Positions 23,012 through 33,885 of a DNA stretch of 64,000 nt are shown piece by piece. Position numbers and translations under genes: made by a program. Origin of the DNA: Macrotis lagotis. Lineage: Eukaryota; Chordata; Mammalia; Peramelemorphia; Peramelidae. The first letter of the stretch is position 1. Each line of letters starts with the position of its first letter. The stretch is taken from contig NC_133659.1 of assembly GCF_037893015.1 (NCBI RefSeq), forward strand, positions 15,207,361 through 15,271,360. The letters are read 5' to 3'. The notes under the pieces were generated by a model. The model had not been told where the DNA came from. It saw only the letters and a list, made by a program, of their open reading frames with translations, and did not search any database.

Positions 23012-23063
23012 TATATACATACATATATATATATACATATATATGCGTGTGTCTGTGTGTGTA
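23012..23063 (+). repeat. (TA)n/(TG)n microsatellite
   Basis: TA-rich run grading into TG units. Bases 23064-23900 show nothing I can name, apart from a short TG run at about 23240. Confidence 0.85.
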
Positions 23064-23900
23064 TCAAAAGAATTTACACATTCCAAGTTTTCTCCATTTT
23101 TGACTTTAAACCACAAAAGTTCTAATTCTTTTATTAATTTCTCAAAAGTGGTCTTTATTCACTAGGGGTAGAAGAAATGGAACAAAATGATCAATCTTAG
23201 CATTGGTCATTACAATTCATCTGAACCTCTTCTGGTGGGTGTGTGTGTGGGGGGGTCTGTTTTCATTTTCATCAATGTGATTGCAGATGGTATCAACCTG
23301 GATCAGTTTCTTGTTCTCCATTGTTTTATCTCAGTTTTCTCATGGATTATATCTGAGGAATGCTCATATGACTTGTTTTTGCATTAATAGTAATGTTTGT
23401 TCTGATCCATTCACCATCTTTCAGTCTCTCCCTCATGATGAACACTTACATCTATGGGATGATCTAATCAAAGAGAGGATTTGAAATTATAATCTCTGAT
23501 TATAGAAGGAGAGGACCCAAATATTGAGGAAATGGGAACTGAACTTCTTTCCAAGTACTCATTTGCACCCATATTTTAACCCAAGCTAAGACAAAGCAGC
23601 GCTCTGCTTTGGGTTTCCTCAGCATCAAGTGTAAAACGATTTTTAAAAAAAGCTGTGTTGAGTTAAAGAACTGCCATAATGGCTTTGAATTTTTTTGTAG
23701 AAATGCTTAAATTGTGCAATTTCATCTTAGACCAACTTATCCTGGGAAGAAATCATTCAGAGCTCTGCTATTAAACTTTGGGAATTGCATTTTTTTTAAA
23801 AAAAGGTCATTTATTTGTTTTACATGTTCCTTCACTTATCACCTTGTTTGTGGCCCTCAGGATGCCTGCCTGTCTTGCTCATGCCTTTAGTACCAGTTCT

Positions 23901-24000
23901 NNNNNNNNNNNNNNNNNNNNNNNNNNNNNNNNNNNNNNNNNNNNNNNNNNNNNNNNNNNNNNNNNNNNNNNNNNNNNNNNNNNNNNNNNNNNNNNNNNNN
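23901..24000. other. Assembly gap (100 N)
   Basis: Exactly 100 N, the usual placeholder for a gap of unknown size. Reading frames crossing it are artefacts. Confidence 0.99.
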
Positions 24001-24159
24001 CTCTTCAGCCAGTCTGGGTTTCAGTTTTCTAAAAAATAAAATCAAAGTAGAAGATTGCAATAGAGCACCTCTAACTTCCTTTCTATCTCTAATCACTATG
24101 ATTCTATGAACACAGTGAATAAAAATGTCACAAATACCATAGGAAGTTTAAGAAAAAGT

Positions 24160-24650
24160 GAAACTAAAGTGCAGGGAAACCCAGAGGAAGGAGAGATTCG
24201 TTTCCTCTTAGGGAGAACAAAGAAGACTTCAAGGAGGATATAGTATCTGGGTTGGGTCTGAGATAATGATTAGAATTTTAACAGGTACAGGTAGAGGTAT
24301 GATTATTCAGGTTTAACAACCAATAAATGTTTAACGTTTTTTGGAAAAAATATATACACCGTGCACCATTCAGTTTAATCTGAATTATTAACATTTGTCC
24401 ACCTCTTTCTAGAGCCTTGACAAATAACACAACAATAAACCAATCCCCAAGTTATAGAATTACTGATTTCTGAGGGGGAAATGCTCATACTGAAAATTAA
24501 TGATTATCTCTCAGACTGGCTCCTGTACACCTAAGTGCAAAGGTGGAAAGGATTGTGGATGTTTGTAGTGTGAAAATGAGAGATAAGACTGGAAAGACAC
24601 GTTAGAGACATACCATGGAGAGCCTTGAATGCCAGGGTAAGACATATGTT
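24160..24650 (-). mobile_element. L2 LINE, two diverged fragments
   Basis: 'gaagacttcaaggaggata' with 'tttaacaggtacaggtagag' (to about 24330), and 'ccatggagagccttgaatgc' near 24620, correspond to the L2 complement. The middle (24330-24590) is not recognisable, so this may be two insertions or one heavily decayed copy. Confidence 0.35.
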
Positions 24651-24734
24651 TTTTATTCATCAAGCAGTGTTAGAAAAAGTCCCAGAGTTCTCTCATGGTC
24701 AGAAGTGTATATTAGATAGGAAAGAGTAAAAGAT

Positions 24735-24875
24735 GTATGTATATATGTATGTATGTATGTTTCTATTTATTTATCTATCTATTTACTCATCCATCTCTCT
24801 CATCCATTCATCTATCCTATCTACCATCTATTTCTCTATCTGTCTATCTGTCTAACTGTCTATATCTGTCTCTCT
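24735..24875 (+). repeat. Compound tetranucleotide microsatellite
   Basis: Runs of TATG, TTTA, TCTA, CATC and TCTG units, much interrupted. A smaller (ATG)n patch lies at 25008-25035. Confidence 0.85.
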
Positions 24876-25129
24876 CATAATTACTTCCCAGTTGCCTTAC
24901 AACTTAACTTTCTTTTGTGAATTGCACCCCCATGTTGAAGGTGAATTTTCTGAGATCAAATAAGTCAAGCTTTTTGTAAACCTTAAAGTGACATATGAAA
25001 GGTAGATATGATGATGATGACAATGATGATGAAAATGAGTAGGAACTAAATCAGTTTTTTCCTTAGTGCTTAGCACATATTTATATTTAACAAATCTTTT
25101 ATTCATTCATTTTTCTTGATACTAATAAG

Positions 25130-25362
25130 AACTGGTGTTTAATAACTCTTTAATGCTTATAAGTCATTTTACAAATAACTCATTTTTATCCTCAAAACAT
25201 CTAATAGCACCTAATGTGGACTCTAGACATTATTATAAGCACAATTTTACAGGTAGGGAAACTGAGGCAGGAAACAGTTAAGAAGCTTAATCTATGAGGC
25301 TGGATTTGAAGTCAGGACTTCATAACTCCAGGTCTAGTTTTCAATCTACTGTTTAACAGAGC
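25130..25362 (-). mobile_element. Class D (MIR-like) SINE
   Basis: 'aagtcattttacaaataact', 'acaattttacaggtagggaa', 'actgaggcaggaaacagtta', 'gaggctggatttgaagtcag': complement of class D over most of its length. Confidence 0.65.
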
Positions 25363-25513
25363 AATCCCAAATGTGATATGGATTGTGTCAGTAGAGGATG
25401 TCAAGGAAATACTGGATGCTCAGTTGCCAGATAAGTTGCAGAAGGAATTCTTAATTCAGATAGAAGTTAGATTATTTGGACCTTGAAGTCCTTCCCAAGG
25501 CTGAGATCCTGCT

Positions 25514-25564
25514 CTTCATTCATTCATTCATTCATTCATTCATTCATTCATTCATCCATTCATC
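25514..25564 (+). repeat. (CATT)n microsatellite
   Basis: About twelve CATT units, followed by three 'gatcatt' repeats up to 25587. Bases 25590-26139 show nothing named. Confidence 0.92.
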
Positions 25565-26139
25565 ATTGATCATTGATCATTCGATCATTGTCCAAGAACT
25601 TATCGAGTTTCTGCTATGCACCCACATTCCCATACTAGCAGTAAATATGCCTTCCTATGGCATCTGTATTTTTGCTTAAAGCTCCCTATTTGACTAGGCC
25701 CAGTTCTCTTTTGTCTTTGGTTCTTAGAGGTCAATGCCAGTTAAATGTGTGACATTTCTGTCCAATTGATGAGAAAGAATCCTGTTTGAGTCGCAAGTGA
25801 AAACCAGATTGTTTGTCTCCATGTGGTCCATTCCACACTCCAGATCTTCAGTCTGATATGATTGTCAGTAGCCCCTTGGGAGTTGTCCAAGACTGAAATA
25901 GCCGGGACATTATGTGGTGGCTTTGGATCTGTGGATAGAGTTCTGGAAAAAATGACATGGAGTTTCAACTACTCCTCTGCTCTTTCTTTTCTCAGACTTT
26001 CCCATTTGTTCAATTCATAGCATAGCTTAAAACAGAGGAATCATGGCATTGGGAGAGTATCAAGGAGGTGGGACTTAGGAACTTCCAACGCTAGTCTTAG
26101 CTGCCACTGGTTGTCATCTTTTCCTAAGATTAATAGTAA

Positions 26140-26395
26140 TGCGTAACATTAATAAAGCTCTTACTATATACCAGTCATTGTGCTAAATCATTTTGCAACT
26201 ATTATCTCATTTGATCATCACAACAACCCTGGGAGGGAGGTGCTATTATACCTATTGTACAAATGATGAAACTGAGACAGGCAGAAAGTAAATGACTGGC
26301 ACAGGTTCATAGATAGAGTCAGAGGCTAGATTTGAACTCAGATCTTCCTTTCTCCAGACCCCCACTTTCTATTCACTGAACCACCTAACTGTCTT
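26140..26395 (-). mobile_element. Class D (MIR-like) SINE, near full length
   Basis: 'ctattatctcatttgatcat', 'caaccctgggagggaggtgc', 'aaatgatgaaactgagacag', 'tagatttgaactcagatctt', 'accacctaactgtct': the whole complement from 3' end to tRNA-type head. The head matches that of the class A SINEs. Confidence 0.75.
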
Positions 26396-26439
26396 GTATC
26401 CATAAGAGGGAGGCGATAACATCTTTTCCCCTAAGATAT

Positions 26440-26637
26440 GTACTAGATGTGTGACCTTGAGTTAGTCACTTCAACCACTGTTTCTCTCAGTTTCCTCATC
26501 TATAATACTACTTTTCTTGCAGGATTGCTGTGATGATCAAATGAGATCGTATTTGCAAAGTTTTTAGTCCAATGCCTGCCTATATAAATGGTATCACCCA
26601 TGTAAAAAGGTGACTATATAAATGTTTATTTCCTCCC
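26440..26637 (+). mobile_element. Class D (MIR-like) SINE
   Basis: 'tgtgaccttgagttagtcac', 'tctcagtttcctcatctata', 'ctgtgatgatcaaatgagat', 'ctatataaatgtttattt'. Start lost. Confidence 0.65.
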
Positions 26638-26679
26638 AAGTTCCCCCTCCTAGTTTCATCAGAAGAATGTAGTGAATAG

Positions 26680-26815
26680 ATTCTCTCATAGATTTAGAGC
26701 TGGAAAGTATCTTAGAGATCATCTCATCTTATCCCTTTATCTTACAGCTTGGGAAACTCAGAGCCAGTGAGACATAGGGATTTACCCAAAGTCCCACGGG
26801 CAGGAAGAGGCAGAT
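26680..26815 (-). mobile_element. MIR-related SINE fragment
   Basis: 'gatttagagctggaaagtat', 'tagagatcatctcatcttat', 'gggaaactcagagccagtga': a therian MIR-related family in complement. Bases 26816-27516 show nothing named. Confidence 0.45.
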
Positions 26816-27516
26816 AAAAAATACCAAAACCATCAATGAGCTTTTCAAAAAGCACAATAAAAAATTAAAAGTTCTAAAGCTAACCTAATTTGGAAAATAG
26901 TGTGTGATCTCAGATTTGTTTTCTGGTGCCAATATTTTGTGATTCTGTAGCTGGAGTTCCCACAAGTTACATTATTCTACTCAGTGGTTTTTGTTTTAAT
27001 CAAGATTATGTAATTTAGGTTTCAGGAGGCTTTTTTTTTTGCTGGAATATTGACAATGCTTTTCTTTTGTGCTCAGTAGAAAGCTTCATTATCACTAAAG
27101 CCTAAAGAGAGAAAAAGCTTGGGGGATGGAGAAAGTTATTCTTGTAGGATATGGATAAAGTTGGATCTGGATGCACACAATTCCAGATTGGAAGAAAGAT
27201 GGACTAAAGGGAGGGACATCAGAGCTTATCAAAGAGGAATAACTAAGGGATATATTCACAGGCCTGAAGCAGCTCATAGTATGGAAAGGAGAAATCTTTG
27301 AAGCCAGGAAGAATGGATTCATATCCTACGACACATCTGTGTAACCTATAACCAGCCCTTAGAAGTTGGAAAGTGAATGCACTTATCCACAGTATTCAAA
27401 ACTTCTCCATTTGCTATAACTGATGATTATATGATTCCATGATTAGATGTATGGTGTTGGTTGGGGAAGAATCTCTGTTTTTTTGGGGGTGTTAATAATT
27501 AAGTCAAAATATGCAA

Positions 27517-27682
27517 GGGGTGGTTAGGTGGCACAGTAGATAGAGCACCGGCCCTGGAGTCAGGAGGACATGAGTTCAAATCTGGTCTCAGACACTTAAT
27601 AGTTGCCTAGCTGTGTGACCTTGGGCAAGTCACTTAACTCCATTGTCTTGCAAAAGTCAACCAGCCAACCAAATAAACAAAA
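27517..27682 (+). mobile_element. Class A SINE with 11-bp TSD
   Basis: 'ggggtggttaggtggcacag' to 'cattgtcttgcaaaagtcaa', then an A/C-rich tail. 'caaaatatgca' occurs at 27505-27515 and 27683-27693. The head contains 'taggtggcac'. Bases 27694-27912 show nothing named. Confidence 0.9.
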
Positions 27683-27928
27683 CAAAATATGCAGAAGTAG
27701 CAGAGAATTGATCCATGCTTTGTGGCATCCCAACCTCAGAGGTTGCATTGAGTGTATAATCATTTGCACCACTCTCCCTTCACTTAAATCTTGGCTTTCA
27801 AATTAAACAATTCACCAACAGCATGGTAGCTAACCTTGAAGCTGTCTTCATGCTCATTGAAAGTATCTGACAACATTGCTGAAAACATCAAACTAAAATG
27901 CATGGCAGTAAGCACAGAAACCTGTTTT

Positions 27929-28080
27929 TTTTTGTTTAGGTTTTTGCAAGGCAAATAGGGCTAAGTGGCTTGCCCAAGGCCACACAGCTAGGTAACTATT
28001 AAGTGTCTGAGACCAGATTTGAACCCAGGTCCTCCTGACTCCAGGGTCGGTGCTTTATCCACTATGCCACCTAGCCACCC
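27929..28080 (-). mobile_element. Class A SINE with 16-bp perfect TSD
   Basis: Complete reverse copy: T-rich tail, 'ttttgcaaggcaaatagg', B-box complement 'gatttgaacccaggtcc', head end 'gccacctagccacccc'. 'cacagaaacctgtttt' at 27913-27928 is repeated exactly at 28081-28096, the longest clean TSD in the window and a sign of a fairly recent insertion. Confidence 0.95.
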
Positions 28081-28551
28081 CACAGAAACCTGTTTTAGCA
28101 ACATGATAAAACTTCAGAAAGTTTTGAGTAGATGAATATTTAACAATTACTGAAAGGAAACAGAAAGGAAATTATATAACTCTAAGCTATATTTGGCACT
28201 ATTACAAAATCTGACCAAATGTTAGGGTTACTTTGAAAGTTAAATTATCTTACCCATTGTTATCATTTGAGGGGGATTCTCAATAATCGACCCTCAAAGA
28301 GAATGAAGAATTTCACAATCTGAGATAATCACAAGACTGCAACACAAGCTCTGAGGAGAAAGTACACATATGGATGTTTCAATATGGATATTTTTGATAA
28401 GGGTATTTCCTCCTTTCATAGATGAATCCTGTCCTATAACCTCTATGACACATCTTATACCCACTGGATTTACTCTTATTCTGGGGTTCTAATACACTGC
28501 TTTGACTGCTTAAATTATTAATTACAAATTCTCTGTTCAGAGTAGGGGTCC

Positions 28552-28660
28552 CTTGTATACCATGGAAACAATGTAAAGACTGACAAATTGCCTTCTGTGG
28601 GGGGTGGGGGAGGGAAGTAAGATTAGGGGAAAAATTATAAAACTCAAAAGAAGTAAAATG
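28552..28660 (+). mobile_element. L1 LINE 3' end, 109 bp, with 14-bp TSD
   Basis: Only the last piece of an L1 3' UTR: 'ataccatggaaacaatgtaa', a G-rich stretch, then 'aaaattataaaactcaaa' and a short A-rich tail. 'cagagtaggggtcc' flanks it exactly at 28538-28551 and 28661-28674, so this is a complete, severely 5'-truncated insertion and not a remnant of a longer copy. Confidence 0.9.
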
Positions 28661-28829
28661 CAGAGTAGGGGTCCTTAACATTATTCTCAGAAGAAATTAC
28701 TTTTGAGTTAGTCGATGTACACAAATGAAGCAAAACAGAGAGGGATAGCCAATAAATTGAATGACAGAGATAAGATTCAGAAAGCTATTGACAGACTAGA
28801 GTTTTGATTAGGATCAAATAAGACAAAAT

Positions 28830-29500
28830 TTTATCAAAGTAAATTTAAAATTAAACTTGGATTTAAAAATCAACTTTACAAATATAAGATAGGAGAGACA
28901 TGATTAAACAACAATTTCTCTTTAAAAAGATCTTGGGATGTTAGTGGACCTCAAGCTCAATATGAGTTACTGGTAAGATATACTCATAGCTAAGTGAGAA
29001 AATGTGATCTTAGACTGCATTAAGAGAAGTAAACATCCAGGAAAAAGGCTATAGTAGCTCTAACTAGACTGAAGTATTAGGTTCCACTCTGCATGTCACA
29101 TTTTAGGAAAGGCAACAGTAAGCTTGAGAGTTTGGAAAAGTGTTACCAGAATGGACAAATGAGGTTCATACCATATGGGGATCAGTTTAAGGACTTGGAA
29201 ATGTTCAGCTTAAAGGTATTTTAGGGGAGACATTATAGTGGTCTTCAAGTATTTGATGAGCTTGTAAGAGGGTTTAGACCTATTCTGCTTGGCCCCACTT
29301 GGAAGAAGCAGTAGCAACATTTAGAAATGGCAGAGATGTGGGATCAACGTGTGGAAGAGAAATCTCTAATTTAGAGCTGCCCCAAAGTGTAATGGCTCTA
29401 TTAGGAGGTAGTAAGTTTACTGTCACTCAAGTTGTACTGGGTGGCCATTGAGGACCCTTTCTGCTCTGGAATGCTGTATTCTGGATTCTGTAGCGGATCT
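28830..29500 (+). mobile_element. CR1/L3 LINE 3' half
   Basis: Sense: 'gatcttgggatgttagtgga', 'tgatcttagactgcattaag', 'cttcaagtatttgatgagct', 'ttctgcttggccccacttgg', 'aggaggtagtaagtttactg'. This is the region following the reverse-transcriptase core, complementary in part to the copy at 15790-16545. Decayed, non-coding. Confidence 0.65.
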
Positions 29501-29559
29501 CTCCTTTTAGATGAAAGTTGATTCTCCAAGACAGCAGAGTGCCATCACTGCCTTGACTT

Positions 29560-29935
29560 ACCTTGATAGAATCTTTTCAAATAACTTCATCCATTTATTT
29601 AGTGGCTAAATCTGGACTTGATTTTCTACAATGGCAGCTGGGTTTATGAATGTGTTTACAGAATTTACCAGCCCACAACCAGCACTGAAGCTAATATGAG
29701 AATAGATCATCTTGAATTGATGTAATTAAATTTTGTTTCTCATCTCCCAGTCTTTCATTTCTAAAGTATTTATTTATAGTAAAGTATAACCTTTGATAAA
29801 CATTCCATTGAGATCATTAGTAACTGGCTGCTTGATTTGATCCTTGCCCATTTAAAATAATATAATTAATTTCCAAAAGCCTTTTATTATTTAAATGCTG
29901 AGATGGAATGATTTTTCATGTTCATCATAGTGAGA
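29560..29935. other. AT-rich repeat-free stretch, possible conserved element
   Basis: No recognisable transposon. Homeodomain-type cores are frequent ('gtaattaaat', 'ataattaatt', 'catttaaataat'-like). Composition resembles known conserved noncoding elements but conservation cannot be judged from one sequence. Confidence 0.2.
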
Positions 29936-30041
29936 AATGATGATGATGATGGTAATAATAATAATTAGAGTGTAGCTTTCATTGGAAAGCTTATGCAGTG
30001 CTGAGATAGATGACATTTTTATCTACCTCTTCCCTGGGTTC

Positions 30042-30191
30042 TCTCTGTCTCTGTCTCTGTCTCTCTCTTTCTGTCTCTCTCTCTGTCTGTCTGTCTCTGT
30101 CTCTGTCTCTTTCTGTCTCTGTTTGTCTGTCTGTCTCTGTCTCTGTCTTTCTCTCCTTGTCTCTCTCTCTGTCTCTGTCTCTGTCTCTCTG

Positions 30192-30236
<45 letters not shown>

Positions 30237-30238
30237 TT
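30042..30238 (+). repeat. (TCTG)n/(TC)n microsatellite, about 200 bp
   Basis: Pyrimidine-biased run of TCTG, TCTCTG and TC units. The three long Ser/Leu/Cys-rich or Arg/Glu-rich frames here are the repeat read in different frames. Confidence 0.95.
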
Positions 30239-30544
30239 CTTTTTTCTTAATGTGTCTTCATTTCTGGGTGAAACCTGACCTGGAGCTGTGGTCATTCCTG
30301 TGTCAAAGTTGCAACAACTGTGGTCACTGAACAATTACAGTGGCAGTCTGAACGGTCCTAAAGGGACAGATGTGGGACTGTGCTTTATTCCAGTGCTTAA
30401 AATACTCTGTGGCTGGGGAATGGGTTGAGATTTCAAACAGTAATACGATTTGATCTCATGTCAGAAGTTAACTCAAACCACAAACTCTTCAAGCAAATAA
30501 TTCACTTCTCCAAAGGATAAGACGCCTGTATTTATGGGAGTATA

Positions 30545-30740
30545 AGATTGACAGGGACTTCTGAGATTCTGTGGTCCAATGGTCCCTCTCCTCCCTCCAT
30601 TTGGAATCATTGGATCATATATCCAGGGCTGGCCTCTACAACTTTAAGGCAACCTTTTCCTTTATGGCAAATGAGAAAACTGAGTCCTAGATTGGGAAAG
30701 TGTCTTGTCCAAAATTACAAAGTAATTTTGTAAGTATCTT
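30545..30740 (-). mobile_element. MIR-related fragment
   Basis: 'gggacttctgagattctgtg', 'aaatgagaaaactgagtcct', 'aagtgtcttgtccaaaatta': weak match to the complement of the family at 26680-26815. Confidence 0.35.
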
Positions 30741-30829
30741 ATAAGACATCTGAAATAGTGGGATAAGGGTTTCCCTAAAAGAATTTTTAAAAATGACTAC
30801 TGCCTTTTCTTTCTACTTTTCTTTTCCAC

Positions 30830-31270
30830 TCTGGCTACTGCCAATCCTCTTACAATAGTAAGATTACTTACTATTCTTAGAATGCACGACAACTGCCCAC
30901 CTTCATTGCCTTGCTTAGTAAATTTCCTCTGCCAACGATATGTGCCCATTCTCTTCCCAGTCCTTTGACCAATTTCTAGCCATACTACAAGGCCCTGGTT
31001 AAGCTTTATCTCCTTCATGAAATCATTCCTGCTCCCCCAGACAGATGATACCATCCTTTCTCCCAACTCACTGCACTTATTTCCTGACTTAATTGAATAC
31101 ATTTTAAAAAATTATTACTTGTACATTTTGCCTTGGACTAGAGCAATCCATGATGTGTATTATAACTCCTCTATTGAACACCTTGAGGGGAGGCATCCTA
31201 ATCTTTCTTGTAGCTCCATAGTACTGCCTTACACATAGTAGGTCCTCATTAAATGTTAGTTGAATGGATA
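30830..31270 (+). mobile_element. L2 LINE 3' end
   Basis: 'aatcctcttacaatagtaag', 'aagctttatctccttcatga', 'ccttgaggggaggcatccta', 'tcctcattaaatgttagttg': the L2 3' region ending at its usual terminus. The frames at 30797-31349 lie within it. Confidence 0.65.
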
Positions 31271-31384
31271 AATGTGATGAAATTTTAGGAAGTTGGTCCA
31301 TTTTAAGCCAGAGAGGTGCTGCTAGAACCTTCCATTCAAAGGATACCATATGTATCTCATATGAACTTAAAGATACATTTTGTC

Positions 31385-31488
31385 CTTCATTAGAATGTAA
31401 TAATTTCCTTGAGGGAAATCCTTTTGTTTATATCCTCATGATTTAGTATAGCACTTGACACTACTAAATATTTAATAAACAAATGAAA
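31385..31488 (+). mobile_element. L2 LINE tail
   Basis: 'ttagaatgtaataatttcct', 'cttgagggaaatcc', 'tttagtatagcacttgacac', 'aataaacaaatg': a second, separate L2 terminus 220 bases after the first. Confidence 0.5.
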
Positions 31489-31604
31489 TACTGTTGATTG
31501 ATCAAGATGTGAATATGTATTTGAATGGCATTAGGGGATTTATATGGCTAATTAGAAAAATTCTCTAAATCCATATTTATTTTGAACATCCATACTTCTC
31601 TTTT

Positions 31605-31768
31605 TGAAAAAATATTTTATTTACTTTTCCAATTACATGCAAAGATAATTTTCAACAATCATTCTTTTGTAAGGTTTTGAGTATCCCTTTTTTTTCTCAT
31701 TCTCCCTTCCCTCCCTCTTTCCCCTGATAGAAAGCAATCTAATATGGGTTATATGTATATAACTATGT
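31605..31768 (-). mobile_element. L1 LINE 3' UTR, interrupted (part 1)
   Basis: 'ttttccaattacatgcaaag', 'attttcaacaatcattcttt', 'cattctcccttccctccctc': complement of an L1 3' UTR. Continues at 32000. Confidence 0.7.
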
Positions 31769-31769
31769 T

Positions 31770-31945
31770 TAACATGCTACCTCCAGTCATTCTGATTCAT
31801 ATCTGGCCACTAGATCCAGAAGACTTTGGAGGAGAAAAGGAGGCTGGTGACTTAGCACAGCCCCCCCTCACTCAAATCCAATTCATGTGTTTGTCATGGC
31901 ATCACCTCCCTGATGTTGTGGTCTTCTTTGAGAACAAAGGACAAG

Positions 31946-31948
<3 letters not shown>
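31770..31948 (+). mobile_element. Class C SINE, headless
   Basis: Body only: 'ctacctccagtcattctgat', 'gaagactttggaggagaaaa', 'catcacctccctgatgttgt', 'gagaacaaaggacaag'. The tRNA-like head is missing. It lies inside an L1 3' UTR; no convincing TSD. Confidence 0.8.
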
Positions 31949-31985
<37 letters not shown>

Positions 31986-31997
31986 TTCTTCTTCTTA
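31949..31997 (+). repeat. (ATC)n/(TTC)n at SINE 3' end
   Basis: About twelve ATC units then four TTC units, directly attached to the class C body. This is that SINE's tail, expanded. Confidence 0.92.
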
Positions 31998-31999
31998 TT

Positions 32000-32580
32000 A
32001 ATCACATTGTGAAAGAAGAATCAAATCAAAAAGGAAAAAAAAAGACATCAGCGGGAAAAAACGCTCCATAAGACAGCTTTTAAAAATCGAAGATAGTAAA
32101 CTTTGGTTTGCAATTAAACTCCACAGTTCCCTCTCTGGATATGGATGGCATTTTCTTGCACAAGTCTTTTAGAATTATCTTTGATTATTGTACTGCTGAG
32201 ATGAACATGTCCATCATAGTTGATCACCACCCAATGTTGCTGTTAGTGTTCTTCTGGTTTTGCTTACTTCACTCAGCATCAATTTATATAAGTCTTTCCA
32301 GGCCATTATGAATTTCTAGCTCTCATGTTTTCTTATAGAACAATAGTGTTTCATCACATTCATATACCACAATTTGTTCAGCCATTCCTTAATTAATTGG
32401 AATTTCCTCAACTTTCAATTCTTTACCACTATGAAAAGAGCTGCTATAAATATTTCTGAACATGTGGGGCTTTCCCCCTTTTTTATGATTTCCCCAAATA
32501 CAGACCTAGTAGTGGCATTGCTGGATCAAAGGATATGCAGTTTTATTGTCCTTTTAAGAGTAATTTTCATACTTCTTTTT
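32000..32580 (-). mobile_element. L1 LINE ORF2 end and 3' UTR (part 2)
   Basis: Resumes 'cacattgtgaaagaagaatc', then the complement of the ORF2 end: 'aatagtgtttcatcacattc', 'ataccacaatttgttcagcc', 'aaaagagctgctataaatat', 'agtggcattgctggatcaaa'. Same subfamily as 13549-14088. The open frames at 32108-32583 are its reverse strand. Confidence 0.8.
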
Positions 32581-32586
32581 TAAAGT

Positions 32587-32726
32587 TTTTTTCAAGGCAG
32601 TGGGGTTAAGTGGCTTGCCTGAGGCCACACAGCTAGATAATTATTAAGTGTTTGAGGTCGGATTTGAACTCAGGTCCTCCTGACTCCAGGGCCGGTGCTT
32701 TATCCACTGCACCACCTAGCTGCCCC
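32587..32726 (-). mobile_element. Class A SINE with 12-bp TSD
   Basis: 'tttttttcaaggcagtgggg', B-box complement 'gatttgaactcaggtcc', head end 'ccacctagctgcccc'. 'ttcatacttctt' occurs at 32566-32577 and 32731-32742. Inserted at the edge of the preceding L1. Confidence 0.9.
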
Positions 32727-32764
32727 AACATTCATACTTCTTGATCAGTACATTCGTAAAATTT

Positions 32765-33155
32765 TTTTCTTTACATATTTTTCTTTAATATCACCTTCAT
32801 TTCTTTTTTACCCAGAGGACCACCCTCTTCCCCATAACTAAGAGTAAAAAAGAACAGGGAAAAGAAGTTCAGCAAAACCAATACACTGAATATGTAATAT
32901 TCCACACTCACCATTCCTCGCTGCTGCAAAAGAAGGAAGGGAGGGACATGCTATTTTTCTTTTTCTAGCTTTTATTAAATTTTGCGTCTTCAATCAACAA
33001 AAATTGATTTCTTTTTCTTTTCCACACTCCATCCCTATTGGAAAAAGCAGAAAGGAAAAACTTTGTAATGAATATATAGTCAATAAAAACAAATTCCCAC
33101 ATTGCGCTGTCCAAAAAAATATCGCAAACAATAGTAGCACCTCTCCACCAGAAAA
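32765..33155 (-). mobile_element. L1 LINE 3' UTR fragments, second subfamily
   Basis: 'aacagggaaaagaagttcag', 'ccctattggaaaaagcagaa', 'aaaacaaattcccacattg': complement of L1 3' UTR sequence. It probably continues at 33885 after the L1 between them, making that a nested insertion. Confidence 0.5.
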
Positions 33156-33159
33156 ATTC

Positions 33160-33795
33160 TTTATTTTTTTAATTTAAATTGATTTTTGTATTATTTTTCT
33201 AATTACATGCTATGTTGTTTTTCTGGTAATAATTTATTTGCAAATTTATAATTTAACATATTTTTCTACCACCCTCCCATCCCCCTGGTGGCAGTCTGGT
33301 AAAAGTTGTTCAATATTACATATTAGTCATTTCAAGCAAGAGGAATCAGGACGAAGGGAAAAGAAAGAAAAGCATGAGATAGGAAGGAAAAAACAAGAAG
33401 TTTTAGAAAAATGAATATATTCTATATTAAGATTCTGGGTTTTTTTCTCCTTCTGGATGTGAATGGCATTGTCCATAACAGGTCTCCCTGGTTTGTCCTA
33501 GCTTTCTGAACTATTGAGAGCTGCTGCATCCATCATAGTTGATCAATTCACAATATTATTGTTAATGTGTTTCATATTTTCTTTGTTCTGCTCCCTTGCC
33601 TCATCATCAGTCCATGCAAGTCTTTCCACGCTTCTCTAAAGTCTCACCACTCATGGTTTCATATAGAACAGTCATACTCCATAACATTCAGCCATTTCCC
33701 ATTTCCCGATTAATGGGTATCATCTCAATTTCCAATTCTTTGTGCTTACAAAAAGTGCTGCTACAAATATTTTTGAAACTGTCATCAGGGCTGGT
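33160..33795 (-). mobile_element. L1 LINE ORF2 end and 3' UTR
   Basis: 'tttctaattacatgctatg', 'ctggatgtgaatggcattgt', 'catgcaagtctttccacgct', 'tcatactccataacattcag', 'gtgctgctacaaatattttt': a further minus-strand L1 end, same layout as 32000-32580. Confidence 0.7.
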
Positions 33796-33796
33796 C

Positions 33797-33885
33797 TAAG
33801 GATCAAATGAGAAGCTGTTTTTAAAGCACTCTGCAAACCTTAAAGCTTTAGATACATTTGAATTATTATTTGTAGTAGCAGTAGT
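33797..33885 (+). mobile_element. Class D (MIR-like) SINE 3' fragment
   Basis: 'aaggatcaaatgagaagctg', 'actctgcaaaccttaaagct': only the 3' third of the element. Confidence 0.5.

Noticed and set aside
23778-24096. Frames running through undetermined residues
   Set aside because: They cross the 100-N assembly gap.
25514-25587. Possible CRISPR-like or short regularly spaced repeat
   Set aside because: A simple CATT microsatellite followed by three short 'gatcatt' units; the host is a mammal and there are no spacers.
30010-30334. Ser/Leu/Cys-rich and Arg/Glu/Gln-rich frames
   Set aside because: Both strands of a TC/TCTG microsatellite; no coding signal outside the repeat.
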